Below are positions 16,910 through 24,255 of a stretch of 32,621 bases of DNA, piece after piece. The first letter of the stretch is position 1, and every line of letters begins with the position of its first letter. The stretch spans positions 1-32,621 of the forward strand of contig CACAYX010000013.1 in assembly GCA_902536775.1 (NCBI GenBank), read 5' to 3'. This DNA is from an uncultured Prochlorococcus sp. (lineage in GTDB: Bacteria > Cyanobacteriota > Cyanobacteriia > PCC-6307 > Cyanobiaceae). The notes under the pieces were generated by a model. The model was not told the origin of the DNA. It made no database searches and worked only from the letters and a program-made list of their open reading frames with translations. Position numbers and translations under genes: made by a program.

Positions 16910-18145
16910 TTAATTTATTATTTTTTTAATATTTAAAAATAATTGGGTCAAAACAGATTCTTTATCATAATACTTTTTAACATATTCATAGCCTCTTAAC
17001 CCTAATTCTCTTCTTAATTCAATATTCTCAGTTAAATTCAAAATGCCTTTTGCTAATAATTCAGGCTCCTCTTTAGGAATTCTTACTCCTACTTCATCAA
17101 GAATCTTACCAAGATCAGAGTCTTCTGGAGCAAAACCAATTACTGGTTTTTGTGAAGATAATATACCAAGTAATTTTGAAGGCAAAACTAGATTAGAAAC
17201 TGAAAATTTCTGAGGGATAAGATGAATGTCCGCAATATTTAGCCAGGATTGCAACTTATCAACCGGTTGAAATGGTTTTATTATGGCATTATCAAATCCT
17301 TCTAAATTTTTTAATAAATAATCTTTTAAAGGTCCTTCACCAGAGATAATAAAGAAAATATTCTTTCTATCTTTAAGATATTTTATTGCATTTATTAAAC
17401 TTCTATAAGATAATTTCTCATTTAGGCTTCCGGAATACATAACTATTTTGCATTCATTTGGTAAATTTAATTCCTCAAATAAAGGATTATCTTTTTTATT
17501 TTGATAGTTTACAACCTTTTTATTAAACTCGATAAAGTTAGGTAAGAACAATATTTTTTTATTTTTATCTATTTTTTTTTGTAATTTTCCCATCATTCCA
17601 TTACTTATGGTGCTGATTACACTAAATTGATTTATGATTATTTTCTCAAAATATAAAATAATTTTTTTTAAAGTTTTTCCTCTTAAAATTTTTAAATTAA
17701 ACGCAGCTTCAATCTCAAGATCTTGATAATGTATCCATGTTTTAACTTTTTTCTTAAAAAAGATTTTTGTCAATGCAGAAATCAAAAAAGTAGATGGAAC
17801 TGAAAAAAACGTTGGGCAAACAGTAAAAACAAGGTCAGGTTTAAATTTTATTGAATAGATAGCTATTGGTAAAGAAGAAAGTAAAAAACTTAAGTAATGA
17901 ATAATCTTAGTTAAACCATTTATTTTTTTGGGTATGTATACAGGACACCTTAAAACGATTATTCTTTTATTCTCTTCACGCTTGTATTTATTTGAATAAC
18001 ATTTCCATTGCGGATAATATGGATTTGTAGTTATAACAATTATTTTTTCAACTTTTTTTGATAACCAAAAAACTTTTTCAGAGGTATATTTCCCATTTCC
18101 TACAATTTCTGGGGAGAAGTTTAATGCGTTAAAAATAATAATCAT
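16910..18145 (-). CDS. GT4-family glycosyltransferase, WcaI/WbuB-like
   Basis: This 411-residue cytoplasmic GT-B fold enzyme probably adds a sugar to the lipid-linked repeat unit. The N-terminus FNALNFSPEIVGNGKYTSE with ITTNPYYPQW is characteristic of the WcaI/WbuB branch, used for colanic acid and O-antigens. A hydrophobic hairpin near 85-130 suggests membrane association. The C-terminal domain has MYSGSLNEKLSYRSL and ISGEGPLKDYL, then the donor-site segment around VLPSKLLGILSSQKPVIGF, in which the usual E-x7-E is degenerate. Donor and acceptor cannot be read from the sequence; fucose is a natural guess because gmd and fcl adjoin. It converges on fcl and is divergent from the initiating transferase gene. 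Confidence 0.85.
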   Translation of the reverse strand: MIIIFNALNFSPEIVGNGKYTSEKVFWLSKKVEKIIVITTNPYYPQWKCYSNKYKREENKRIIVLRCPVYIPKKINGLTKIIHYLSFLLSSLPIAIYSIKFKPDLVFTVCPTFFSVPSTFLISALTKIFFKKKVKTWIHYQDLEIEAAFNLKILRGKTLKKIILYFEKIIINQFSVISTISNGMMGKLQKKIDKNKKILFLPNFIEFNKKVVNYQNKKDNPLFEELNLPNECKIVMYSGSLNEKLSYRSLINAIKYLKDRKNIFFIISGEGPLKDYLLKNLEGFDNAIIKPFQPVDKLQSWLNIADIHLIPQKFSVSNLVLPSKLLGILSSQKPVIGFAPEDSDLGKILDEVGVRIPKEEPELLAKGILNLTENIELRRELGLRGYEYVKKYYDKESVLTQLFLNIKKIIN

Positions 18146-18283
18146 TTGTCTTTAATCCATATATTTTTGAGATGCCATAATAATTTTATTAAAAATTAAT
18201 AAATAGATCAGAAAATATTGATATTTGCGTAGATATAAAAACCATAATGTATAGTTAAAAATAATATTTAGAGTTTACTAAAA

Positions 18284-18910
18284 TTGTTAAATAGATACAT
18301 ATTCTACAAAACATTTTTTGACAAATTATTTGCAGTTTTCGTTTTAATCGCTTTATTTCCTTTTTTTGTATTATTGTCTCTTGTCATTAAATTAACTTCA
18401 AAAGGACCTATTTTTTTCTTACATAAAAGAATTGGATTGAATAATAAAACTTTTAAATGTATAAAATTTAGAACTATGTATGAAGGAAGTGTGGGAAATT
18501 TAGCAGAGTTACTAAAAAATGACATAAGTCTGAAAAAAGAATTTGATGAAACTCATAAACTAAAAAATGATCCAAGAATAACACCCCTTGGGAATTTTCT
18601 AAGAAAGACAAGTATCGATGAATTACCACAATTTATCAATGTTCTTTTAGGCACTATGTCAGTGGTAGGTCCTAGGCCTATAGTAGAAAAGGAAAAAATA
18701 AGATATGGGAAAGACATCGATCAATTGCTTTCAGTAAAACCTGGGATAACTGGATTATGGCAAACTAAAGGTAGATCAGAATTAACTTATAAAAAAAGAA
18801 AGCAACTAGATATTTATTACACAAGAAATAATTCTTTCATTTTAGACTTCTACATAATTATGAGAACTTTTTTTGTATTATTTTATCCAAAAAATAAAGG
18901 GGCTTTTTAA
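18284..18910 (+). CDS. Initiating phosphoglycosyl transferase (bacterial sugar transferase, small PglC-type)
   Basis: This attaches the first sugar-1-phosphate to undecaprenyl phosphate, starting each repeat unit at the inner membrane. The 208-residue protein is the short monotopic form, with one membrane-inserted helix (about 13-35) and no extra WbaP/WcaJ-type N-terminal helices. Conserved parts are KFRTM (61-65), the catalytic D112-E113 in SIDELPQFINV, VGPRP (128-132) and PGITGLWQ (153-160). The start is TTG with no usable in-frame ATG before the helix. It lies between the WcaI-like glycosyltransferase (divergent) and the phosphatase/wzc pair (convergent). The first sugar could be galactose, glucose or an N-acetyl sugar. 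Confidence 0.93.
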   Translation: MLNRYIFYKTFFDKLFAVFVLIALFPFFVLLSLVIKLTSKGPIFFLHKRIGLNNKTFKCIKFRTMYEGSVGNLAELLKNDISLKKEFDETHKLKNDPRITPLGNFLRKTSIDELPQFINVLLGTMSVVGPRPIVEKEKIRYGKDIDQLLSVKPGITGLWQTKGRSELTYKKRKQLDIYYTRNNSFILDFYIIMRTFFVLFYPKNKGAF

Positions 18911-18941
18911 ATTTAAAACCTTTTTAATAAAACAAATTTCG

Positions 18942-18955
18942 TTCTTAAGTAAGAA
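18942..18955. terminator. Weak bidirectional terminator candidate
   Basis: TTCTTA-AG-TAAGAA forms a perfect six-base inverted repeat in the 64-base convergent spacer after the initiating transferase, followed on the plus strand by a T-rich tract. The stem is short and AT-rich, so it is only suggestive. Confidence 0.3.
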
Positions 18956-18974
18956 AAGTTTTTATAAAAAAATT

Positions 18975-19424
18975 TCAAATGGAACAAAATTCTTTTAGGA
19001 CTTTAATCTGACTTGACATTGGATTAGTAGTCTTATTAATTTGCATCATGTAAGCAATTGCATCATTAAAATTTATTTGTTTTTCTTTTATTAAATAAGC
19101 AAGACATAGAAGAGGTCCCCTTTCAACGGCTGCGAAACAATGTAAATATACTGCTGGGTGATTCTTAACTAAATATTGCAGAGTCTCAAAAGCTTTTTCT
19201 AAAGATTCTAATTTCAAACTTTCAGAGGACTTATGATCAGGTAAGATAATCCTCTTAAACAAAATGTTATGCGACGCATAGTCTAAATTAGGGGATTCAT
19301 TTTCGTCACAAAGACATAATACACTTTTTATTTTCTTTTCTTGCAAAATTTTTATATATTTTTCTTCTTTAAATGCTCTTCCAATTGCCAACTGATTAAT
19401 AGCTACCCACTCAAAATACAACAT
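18975..19424 (-). CDS. Dual-specificity-type protein phosphatase adjacent to Wzc
   Basis: This 149-residue protein carries the Cys-x5-Arg signature of cysteine-based phosphatases as HCFAAVERG, with catalytic C96 and R102. D63 in ILPDH is the probable general acid. The overall layout (N-terminal strands, acid loop, P-loop, C-terminal helices) resembles compact dual-specificity phosphatases, not the low-molecular-weight type in which Cys lies near residue 10. Its ATG directly abuts the wzc stop codon (TAA then ATG, no spacer), so expression should be translationally coupled. By position it should dephosphorylate the tyrosine-rich tail of Wzc, as Wzb does in E. coli capsule systems. The family call is from the motif; the role is inferred from context. 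Confidence 0.8.
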   Translation of the reverse strand: MLYFEWVAINQLAIGRAFKEEKYIKILQEKKIKSVLCLCDENESPNLDYASHNILFKRIILPDHKSSESLKLESLEKAFETLQYLVKNHPAVYLHCFAAVERGPLLCLAYLIKEKQINFNDAIAYMMQINKTTNPMSSQIKVLKEFCSI

Positions 19425-21785
19425 TTAATTATCAACCCAATTTAAAAATAATTTCAATTTTTTATAGAATTTTTGAAAATACTGATTTTCTTTTAAAAAG
19501 TTAGGAAGAAGTATTATGTCTTCTAGATTATCCTTTTGTTTTTCCCTAGGGTCTTGAGCATATTGTTCATATAAGTAATTATATTGATATCCATAGCCAT
19601 AGCCATATTTTTTATCAAATTTCTTTATGTATTTTCTTTGATTAGCGACAACTCCAAGTAGATTAACCTTATTGCTATTGGTATCTATTCTTTTAAAGGT
19701 TTCATTAACAACTGGCTTGCTAACATTATTTAAACTAACAGTTACGATAAGACCATCCATTTTTTCAGACACCAAAAGAGGATCAGATAAACCACCAACT
19801 GGAGTATTATCTATAATTATTAAATCATAAATATTTTTTGCATTTAAAATATCAATAAAATCTTTGAATCTCTCACTGCCAAGTAACCTTGGAGCATCTG
19901 GAGGTCTAACTCCCGAAGTAATTACATCAAATTGATTATCATCAGCAAGATGATTAACAGTTTTTTCCCAATCAGTTATATCACCAGTCAAGATATTAGA
20001 AAGTCCCAAAATGTTGTCAATTTCAAGAGCTTTGTGTACTCTTGGTTTTCTTAAATCTGCATCTATTAATAAAACTTTTTGTCCCATAGAAAGCAAAGTT
20101 CTACATAAAAGGACACAAATTGTAGTCTTACCCTCACCAGGGATAGCGCTTGTGATAGCAATATTTTTAATTTTTTTACTGCTATTTAAAAATCTAAGTG
20201 ATGTATATAAATATCTAAAAGCCTCTTCATAAAAGAATCTATTGTAACTGTTATCATCCGTTTTTAGTTTTTTTGAATCCATATTTTTTAATTTTCCGTT
20301 TTCTGTAGATATTAAATTATCAGGATCCTCGATGTATGGTATTTCTGCCAAAATTGGTGATGATATGAGACCTTTAAGTTCTTCAACATTATGTAAAACA
20401 TTATCTGTTTTTTCTCTTAAATAACCAATCAAGAATCCGCCTAAGATACCTAAAAATAATCCTCCAGCTATATTTCTAATTAAGTTTGGTTCTACAGGTT
20501 TTTCTGAAATTTTTGGAGGATTAATTATTTTCCAAGGAACTGTGCTTTGAGCTATTTCTAGAAGAAGTTTCTCTCTAGCAGAAAAAAGACCCGTTAAATT
20601 TTTTTGAGCTAACTCAAGCTTTTGGATTAAAACTTGATAATCTTTTAATAAAACAGGGGTTTTATCGAATTTCTCTTTGAGTTTTTCTTTCTGTATTAAA
20701 ACAGTTTGCATTTTAGTTTTGTTAATACTCAATGCAGCATTAACTGTCTCAATTTGATTATTAATAAGTATAGGTCTAAGTTGATCTCTTCTAGTTTGTA
20801 AACTTTTCAAATATTTTGAATTTTCAGTGTATTTTGATTTGGCAATTGATAGTTCTTTATTTACTTTTAAAAGTTCATTAAGTAAACTTTGATCCTTAGA
20901 ACTTAAGCTTAAGCCAGAAGAGGAGCTACTCATAAAATTCCCATTCTCAACTGCAGAATTTATATTCCCATCAAATCCTATGGCAGTAATTAGACCATTT
21001 TTAATTTTAGTTTTAACTTCTAACAATCTATTTTTTTCAGTTTCAAGCCCCTCTGCTACATATGTTAATCTTTTTAATTCTTCTCCTATTTCCTTTGCTG
21101 TAATTTCTGGTTTGATTAAAGAATTTTTCAATCTTAATGACTCAAGCTTTTGTTGAATAGAAGAAACTTTTTCTTGCAATATTGGCTCTTGAGAATTTAA
21201 AAAGGCCAAACCTTCAGATAAAGTTTCTTGTCTCATTGATTTGGTAGTCCTTAAATAGGCCTGGCTTAAATCTTGTAAAAGAAGAATATCCTTTTTTGGT
21301 TTTCTTGATTCAAAACTAAGAACGAGTATTCCATCTGCTCTGTCTCTGAAGCTAGTGGGATCCCCGCCAGGCTTGATATCTATCATTTTTCTTAACTTTT
21401 TTTCTTTGATATTATATTTTTCAGAAATGGGCTCTAAAAAAAAGGAGCTTTTTAATAAATCAATTAGAGTTGGCAAATCATTACTGGTATTACCTAGTGC
21501 CAATTCTTCAAATACTTCATCGGTCAAACCTTTTCCAGAACTTGAAGATTCACTTATTGGATCACTCACTAATAAAGTAAAACCAGAATCATAAATTGGA
21601 AAAAATTTTCTATAAATTAAAGTTTGAAACGTTATTAATGTTGAAATAAAAACAAATGAAGAAATAACAAGCCTTTTTCTCCTCCTGTATATTTCAAGAA
21701 TTAAATTAGCAAAACCCTTTTCATCTTTAACTAAAGTTTCACCATTTTTGGTATATGAGTATTTTGGAATGTCGTAATCGGACAA
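19425..21785 (-). CDS. wzc: Polysaccharide co-polymerase / tyrosine autokinase (Wzc-type)
   Basis: This inner-membrane protein controls polymer length and export through cycles of tyrosine phosphorylation. In 786 residues there are membrane helices at about 38-58 and 436-455 enclosing a large coiled-coil-rich periplasmic domain, with the PxxP-like PPKISEKPVEP before the second helix. The C-terminal BY-kinase has Walker A SAIPGEGKTT (546-555), Walker A' LLIDAD (572-577) and Walker B LIIIDN (655-660). A tyrosine cluster, YGYGYGYQYNYLYEQY, lies at 727-742. About 44 residues follow the cluster, a longer tail than usual. The TTG start lies 101 bases from the divergent wza; no in-frame ATG is near. 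It is coupled directly to the downstream phosphatase gene. Confidence 0.95.
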   Translation of the reverse strand: MSDYDIPKYSYTKNGETLVKDEKGFANLILEIYRRRKRLVISSFVFISTLITFQTLIYRKFFPIYDSGFTLLVSDPISESSSSGKGLTDEVFEELALGNTSNDLPTLIDLLKSSFFLEPISEKYNIKEKKLRKMIDIKPGGDPTSFRDRADGILVLSFESRKPKKDILLLQDLSQAYLRTTKSMRQETLSEGLAFLNSQEPILQEKVSSIQQKLESLRLKNSLIKPEITAKEIGEELKRLTYVAEGLETEKNRLLEVKTKIKNGLITAIGFDGNINSAVENGNFMSSSSSGLSLSSKDQSLLNELLKVNKELSIAKSKYTENSKYLKSLQTRRDQLRPILINNQIETVNAALSINKTKMQTVLIQKEKLKEKFDKTPVLLKDYQVLIQKLELAQKNLTGLFSAREKLLLEIAQSTVPWKIINPPKISEKPVEPNLIRNIAGGLFLGILGGFLIGYLREKTDNVLHNVEELKGLISSPILAEIPYIEDPDNLISTENGKLKNMDSKKLKTDDNSYNRFFYEEAFRYLYTSLRFLNSSKKIKNIAITSAIPGEGKTTICVLLCRTLLSMGQKVLLIDADLRKPRVHKALEIDNILGLSNILTGDITDWEKTVNHLADDNQFDVITSGVRPPDAPRLLGSERFKDFIDILNAKNIYDLIIIDNTPVGGLSDPLLVSEKMDGLIVTVSLNNVSKPVVNETFKRIDTNSNKVNLLGVVANQRKYIKKFDKKYGYGYGYQYNYLYEQYAQDPREKQKDNLEDIILLPNFLKENQYFQKFYKKLKLFLNWVDN

Positions 21786-21886
21786 TATACTGGAGAAAAT
21801 TATTACAATAAATATATTACAGTAGAGTCTTTAGTTTTTTTGTAAACTTTCAAAATATAGAATAAATACACATTAATAAAAAAATT
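21786..21886. promoter_or_regulatory. Divergent wzc/wza promoter region
   Basis: This 101-base AT-rich spacer lies between two TTG start codons. Promoters for both export genes must lie here or inside the opposing gene. TATA-rich candidates occur on both strands (for example around 21855-21865), but none stands out from background. No operator dyad was found. Confidence 0.4.
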
Positions 21887-22984
21887 TTGATTTTGGTTTT
21901 AATAAACTCTAAAATTAGGTTAATACTAAAGTTTTTAATATTAAATACTTTCATTTTTTATCCACTTGAGACATATTCTGATTACAAAATTGTTAATCAG
22001 AATAATATAGAACAATCAAATATTGAAACTAAAAGCAACATTCAAAAAAATCTTTATTTACTAGGACCTGGAGACACTCTAGGATTATCGATTTATGGAT
22101 TAGAAGATTATGCAACTGAGATCCCCATACTCAATGATGGTACGTCTAATATTCCACTAATAGGAAATGTAAATGTAACCAACTTAACTTTAAAAGAAGC
22201 AAAAAATAAAATCATATCATTATTATCTTCAGAAATAATTGAACCAGTCATAGAATTACGTCTTATTTCTCAAAGACCAATAAGAGTATCAGTAATTGGA
22301 GAAATAAGTAGGCCAGGGTTATATAAAATGAAATCAAAAGAATTAAATCAAAATTATAAATATTTAAACTTTGAGGCCTTCACAGTTATTGATGCTTTAA
22401 AAAAAGCAGGAGGTATTACTCCAGACTCAAATTTAGCAGAAATAATTCTAAAAAGAAAACTACCTGAAAATGGTAGATACAAAAAAACAACTTTAAATCT
22501 CATCGAAGTTATTACTAAAGGAGATCAAATAAATAATCCTTTTATTTTTGATGGTGATGTCATTGAAGTTAAAAAAGTAGATAATAAATTTGTGCAACCT
22601 TTTGATATTTTTTCAACAAACTTAACTCCGGACGAAATAAAAGTAAATGTAATTGGAGAAGTAAATTTACCTGGGCAATATACAATGGAAGCTAATGCCC
22701 TGCTTCATGAAGCAATATTGGTAGCAGGAGGTCCTTTAAAAGGTACTTCTAATAATAAAATTAAGCTTGTAAGAATTAATAATAATGGAACCTTAGTTAA
22801 AAAGACATACGATTCAAAATTTAATTCCTCAAGAGAAACAAATCCTTATCTAAGAAATGGTGACACATTAATTGTTGGTGAAAATCTATTTGGTAGAGGC
22901 ATGCGAACATTAGGGGCTATAAATAATCCTACTTTTTCAATTTATAATATATTTAGAACAATAGATTTGATTAGAAATTATTGA
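21887..22984 (+). CDS. wza: Polysaccharide export protein, Wza-like
   Basis: This is the probable outer-membrane/periplasmic export channel for the polymer. The 365-residue protein begins with a hydrophobic segment (about 8-28) acting as a signal. No lipobox cysteine is visible, unlike E. coli Wza, so lipid anchoring is doubtful. The Poly_export domain starts at LLGPGDTLGLSIYG near residue 63, with NIPLIGNVNV. Two SLBB-type beta-grasp repeats follow, recognisable at VIGEISRPGLYKM and VIGEVNLPGQYTM, each leading into an A-x-AGG segment. The start is TTG at 21887; no ATG exists in the signal region. It is first of a tight plus-strand run with the polymerase/ligase and ABC exporter genes, and divergent from wzc, its expected partner. 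Confidence 0.9.
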   Translation: MILVLINSKIRLILKFLILNTFIFYPLETYSDYKIVNQNNIEQSNIETKSNIQKNLYLLGPGDTLGLSIYGLEDYATEIPILNDGTSNIPLIGNVNVTNLTLKEAKNKIISLLSSEIIEPVIELRLISQRPIRVSVIGEISRPGLYKMKSKELNQNYKYLNFEAFTVIDALKKAGGITPDSNLAEIILKRKLPENGRYKKTTLNLIEVITKGDQINNPFIFDGDVIEVKKVDNKFVQPFDIFSTNLTPDEIKVNVIGEVNLPGQYTMEANALLHEAILVAGGPLKGTSNNKIKLVRINNNGTLVKKTYDSKFNSSRETNPYLRNGDTLIVGENLFGRGMRTLGAINNPTFSIYNIFRTIDLIRNY

Positions 22985-22987
22985 AAA

Positions 22988-24253
22988 TTGAAATTTATAG
23001 ATTTACTACTTTTTATTGCTTTTTTCCCTTTAGGATTTTCAAATTTAACTATAACTCCAACAATAAAAATTGGAATTTTCATAATTTTCTCAGCTTTTTA
23101 TGTAATTTTTAGCAGCAATTTAAAAAAAAAGGAGTTTTTTATATATTCTTCAAATTTTCAAAAACGAGTATTCTCTGCTTATTTAATTTTTTTTGTTGGT
23201 TTAATAATAAGCTCTTTATTTTCAGTTTATGAAAATACATTATCAAGTATTTTTTATACGGCTTTATGGCTGGTGAAATTTTTTTGTTTAAAATATTTTT
23301 CTCAGAGGAAAAATATTTTAGACCTACTTAATTTATTCTCATTAGCACTAATTGGTGGGGCAATAATAGAATTAATAGATAATATTAGTCTATTACAAAG
23401 CATATTAAAAATTTTTAGTTCAAGTGATTTTTTAAGTAGTGCAGGTTCTTTATACAGATCAACAATTACTGAATATCATCCTAATGAGTTAGCAAGTATT
23501 CTTGGTATTGCTTTGCTATTTTTTGTAATGCGTTATGTTAATGTATTTCTTATTTCTAAAAGTTTCAAATTTAATTTGAAAAATTATATATCAGAATCAA
23601 TTTATGCATTTTTATTCATTATAAGTTCTTCAGCTTTACTAATTACTAGCAGTAGAAGCGTATATTTATCAGTCCTACTCAGTCTTTTTTTAGCTTTAGT
23701 ATATTATCTAAAGGTAAATAGAAAAAATATTTTAAAAATAATTATTCCTTTGTCCTTGATTACTTATTCTTTTACGAGATTTATACAATTAGATAAACTA
23801 TTCTTGTTAAATGATGTATCAAGAGGTATTGGCTCAGGATTTACAGGCAGAAGCCTTACTTGGACTACAATTTTTAGAGAAGTCGGCTTACTTGGTTATG
23901 GGTACGTGTATGATCCAGCCTTGGTTTTAATTGATTCTTTTCATAGTAGCTTTTTAGCAATCCTCTATCAAAGTGGATACATTTTTGGATCTTTTATAAT
24001 CTTCATTTACCTACTTACATTTTTAAAAATTTTTAATATATTTTTAGATAAAAACCCAGATAAAGAATTAGGCCTTAAGAATATGATCCAAATTATATTT
24101 GGATCATATCTAATAATTCATGGATTCTTTGAAAATTTTTTAATAACCTTATCTAATATAGATTCGTTTGTATTTTTGATTTGTATATTTGGAAGGTACG
24201 AAGATAAAAATATTAGAAATAAACTTTATGAACATTATCAACCAATAGCTTAA
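22988..24253 (+). CDS. O-antigen polymerase/ligase family membrane protein (Wzy/WaaL-type)
   Basis: This 421-residue protein has about ten to twelve membrane helices and the features of the Wzy_C/WaaL superfamily. These are SSRSVYLSVLLSLF on a helix near 215-235, a periplasmic loop with SRGIGSGFTGRSLTW, and the DSFHSSFLAILYQSG segment with H319 at the usual position of the functional histidine. Such proteins polymerise lipid-linked repeat units or ligate glycans to an acceptor. With wza just upstream (3-base gap) and wzc divergent, polymerase is the more likely role. The start is TTG. Near the 3' end the coding sequence holds a perfect 13-base inverted repeat (24081-24109). The stop is two bases before the ABC exporter ATG. 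Confidence 0.85.
   Translation: MKFIDLLLFIAFFPLGFSNLTITPTIKIGIFIIFSAFYVIFSSNLKKKEFFIYSSNFQKRVFSAYLIFFVGLIISSLFSVYENTLSSIFYTALWLVKFFCLKYFSQRKNILDLLNLFSLALIGGAIIELIDNISLLQSILKIFSSSDFLSSAGSLYRSTITEYHPNELASILGIALLFFVMRYVNVFLISKSFKFNLKNYISESIYAFLFIISSSALLITSSRSVYLSVLLSLFLALVYYLKVNRKNILKIIIPLSLITYSFTRFIQLDKLFLLNDVSRGIGSGFTGRSLTWTTIFREVGLLGYGYVYDPALVLIDSFHSSFLAILYQSGYIFGSFIIFIYLLTFLKIFNIFLDKNPDKELGLKNMIQIIFGSYLIIHGFFENFLITLSNIDSFVFLICIFGRYEDKNIRNKLYEHYQPIA
24081..24109 (+). repeat. Perfect 13-base inverted repeat inside the polymerase gene
   Basis: ATATGATCCAAAT at 24081-24093 and its exact reverse complement at 24097-24109 flank the three bases TAT. The RNA would form a 13-pair hairpin with a triloop. 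It lies in codons about 365-374 of the Wzy/WaaL-type gene, 144 bases before its stop, in the wza-wzy-ABC operon. It is the strongest perfect hairpin I found in the window. Confidence 0.8.
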
Positions 24254-24255
24254 TT

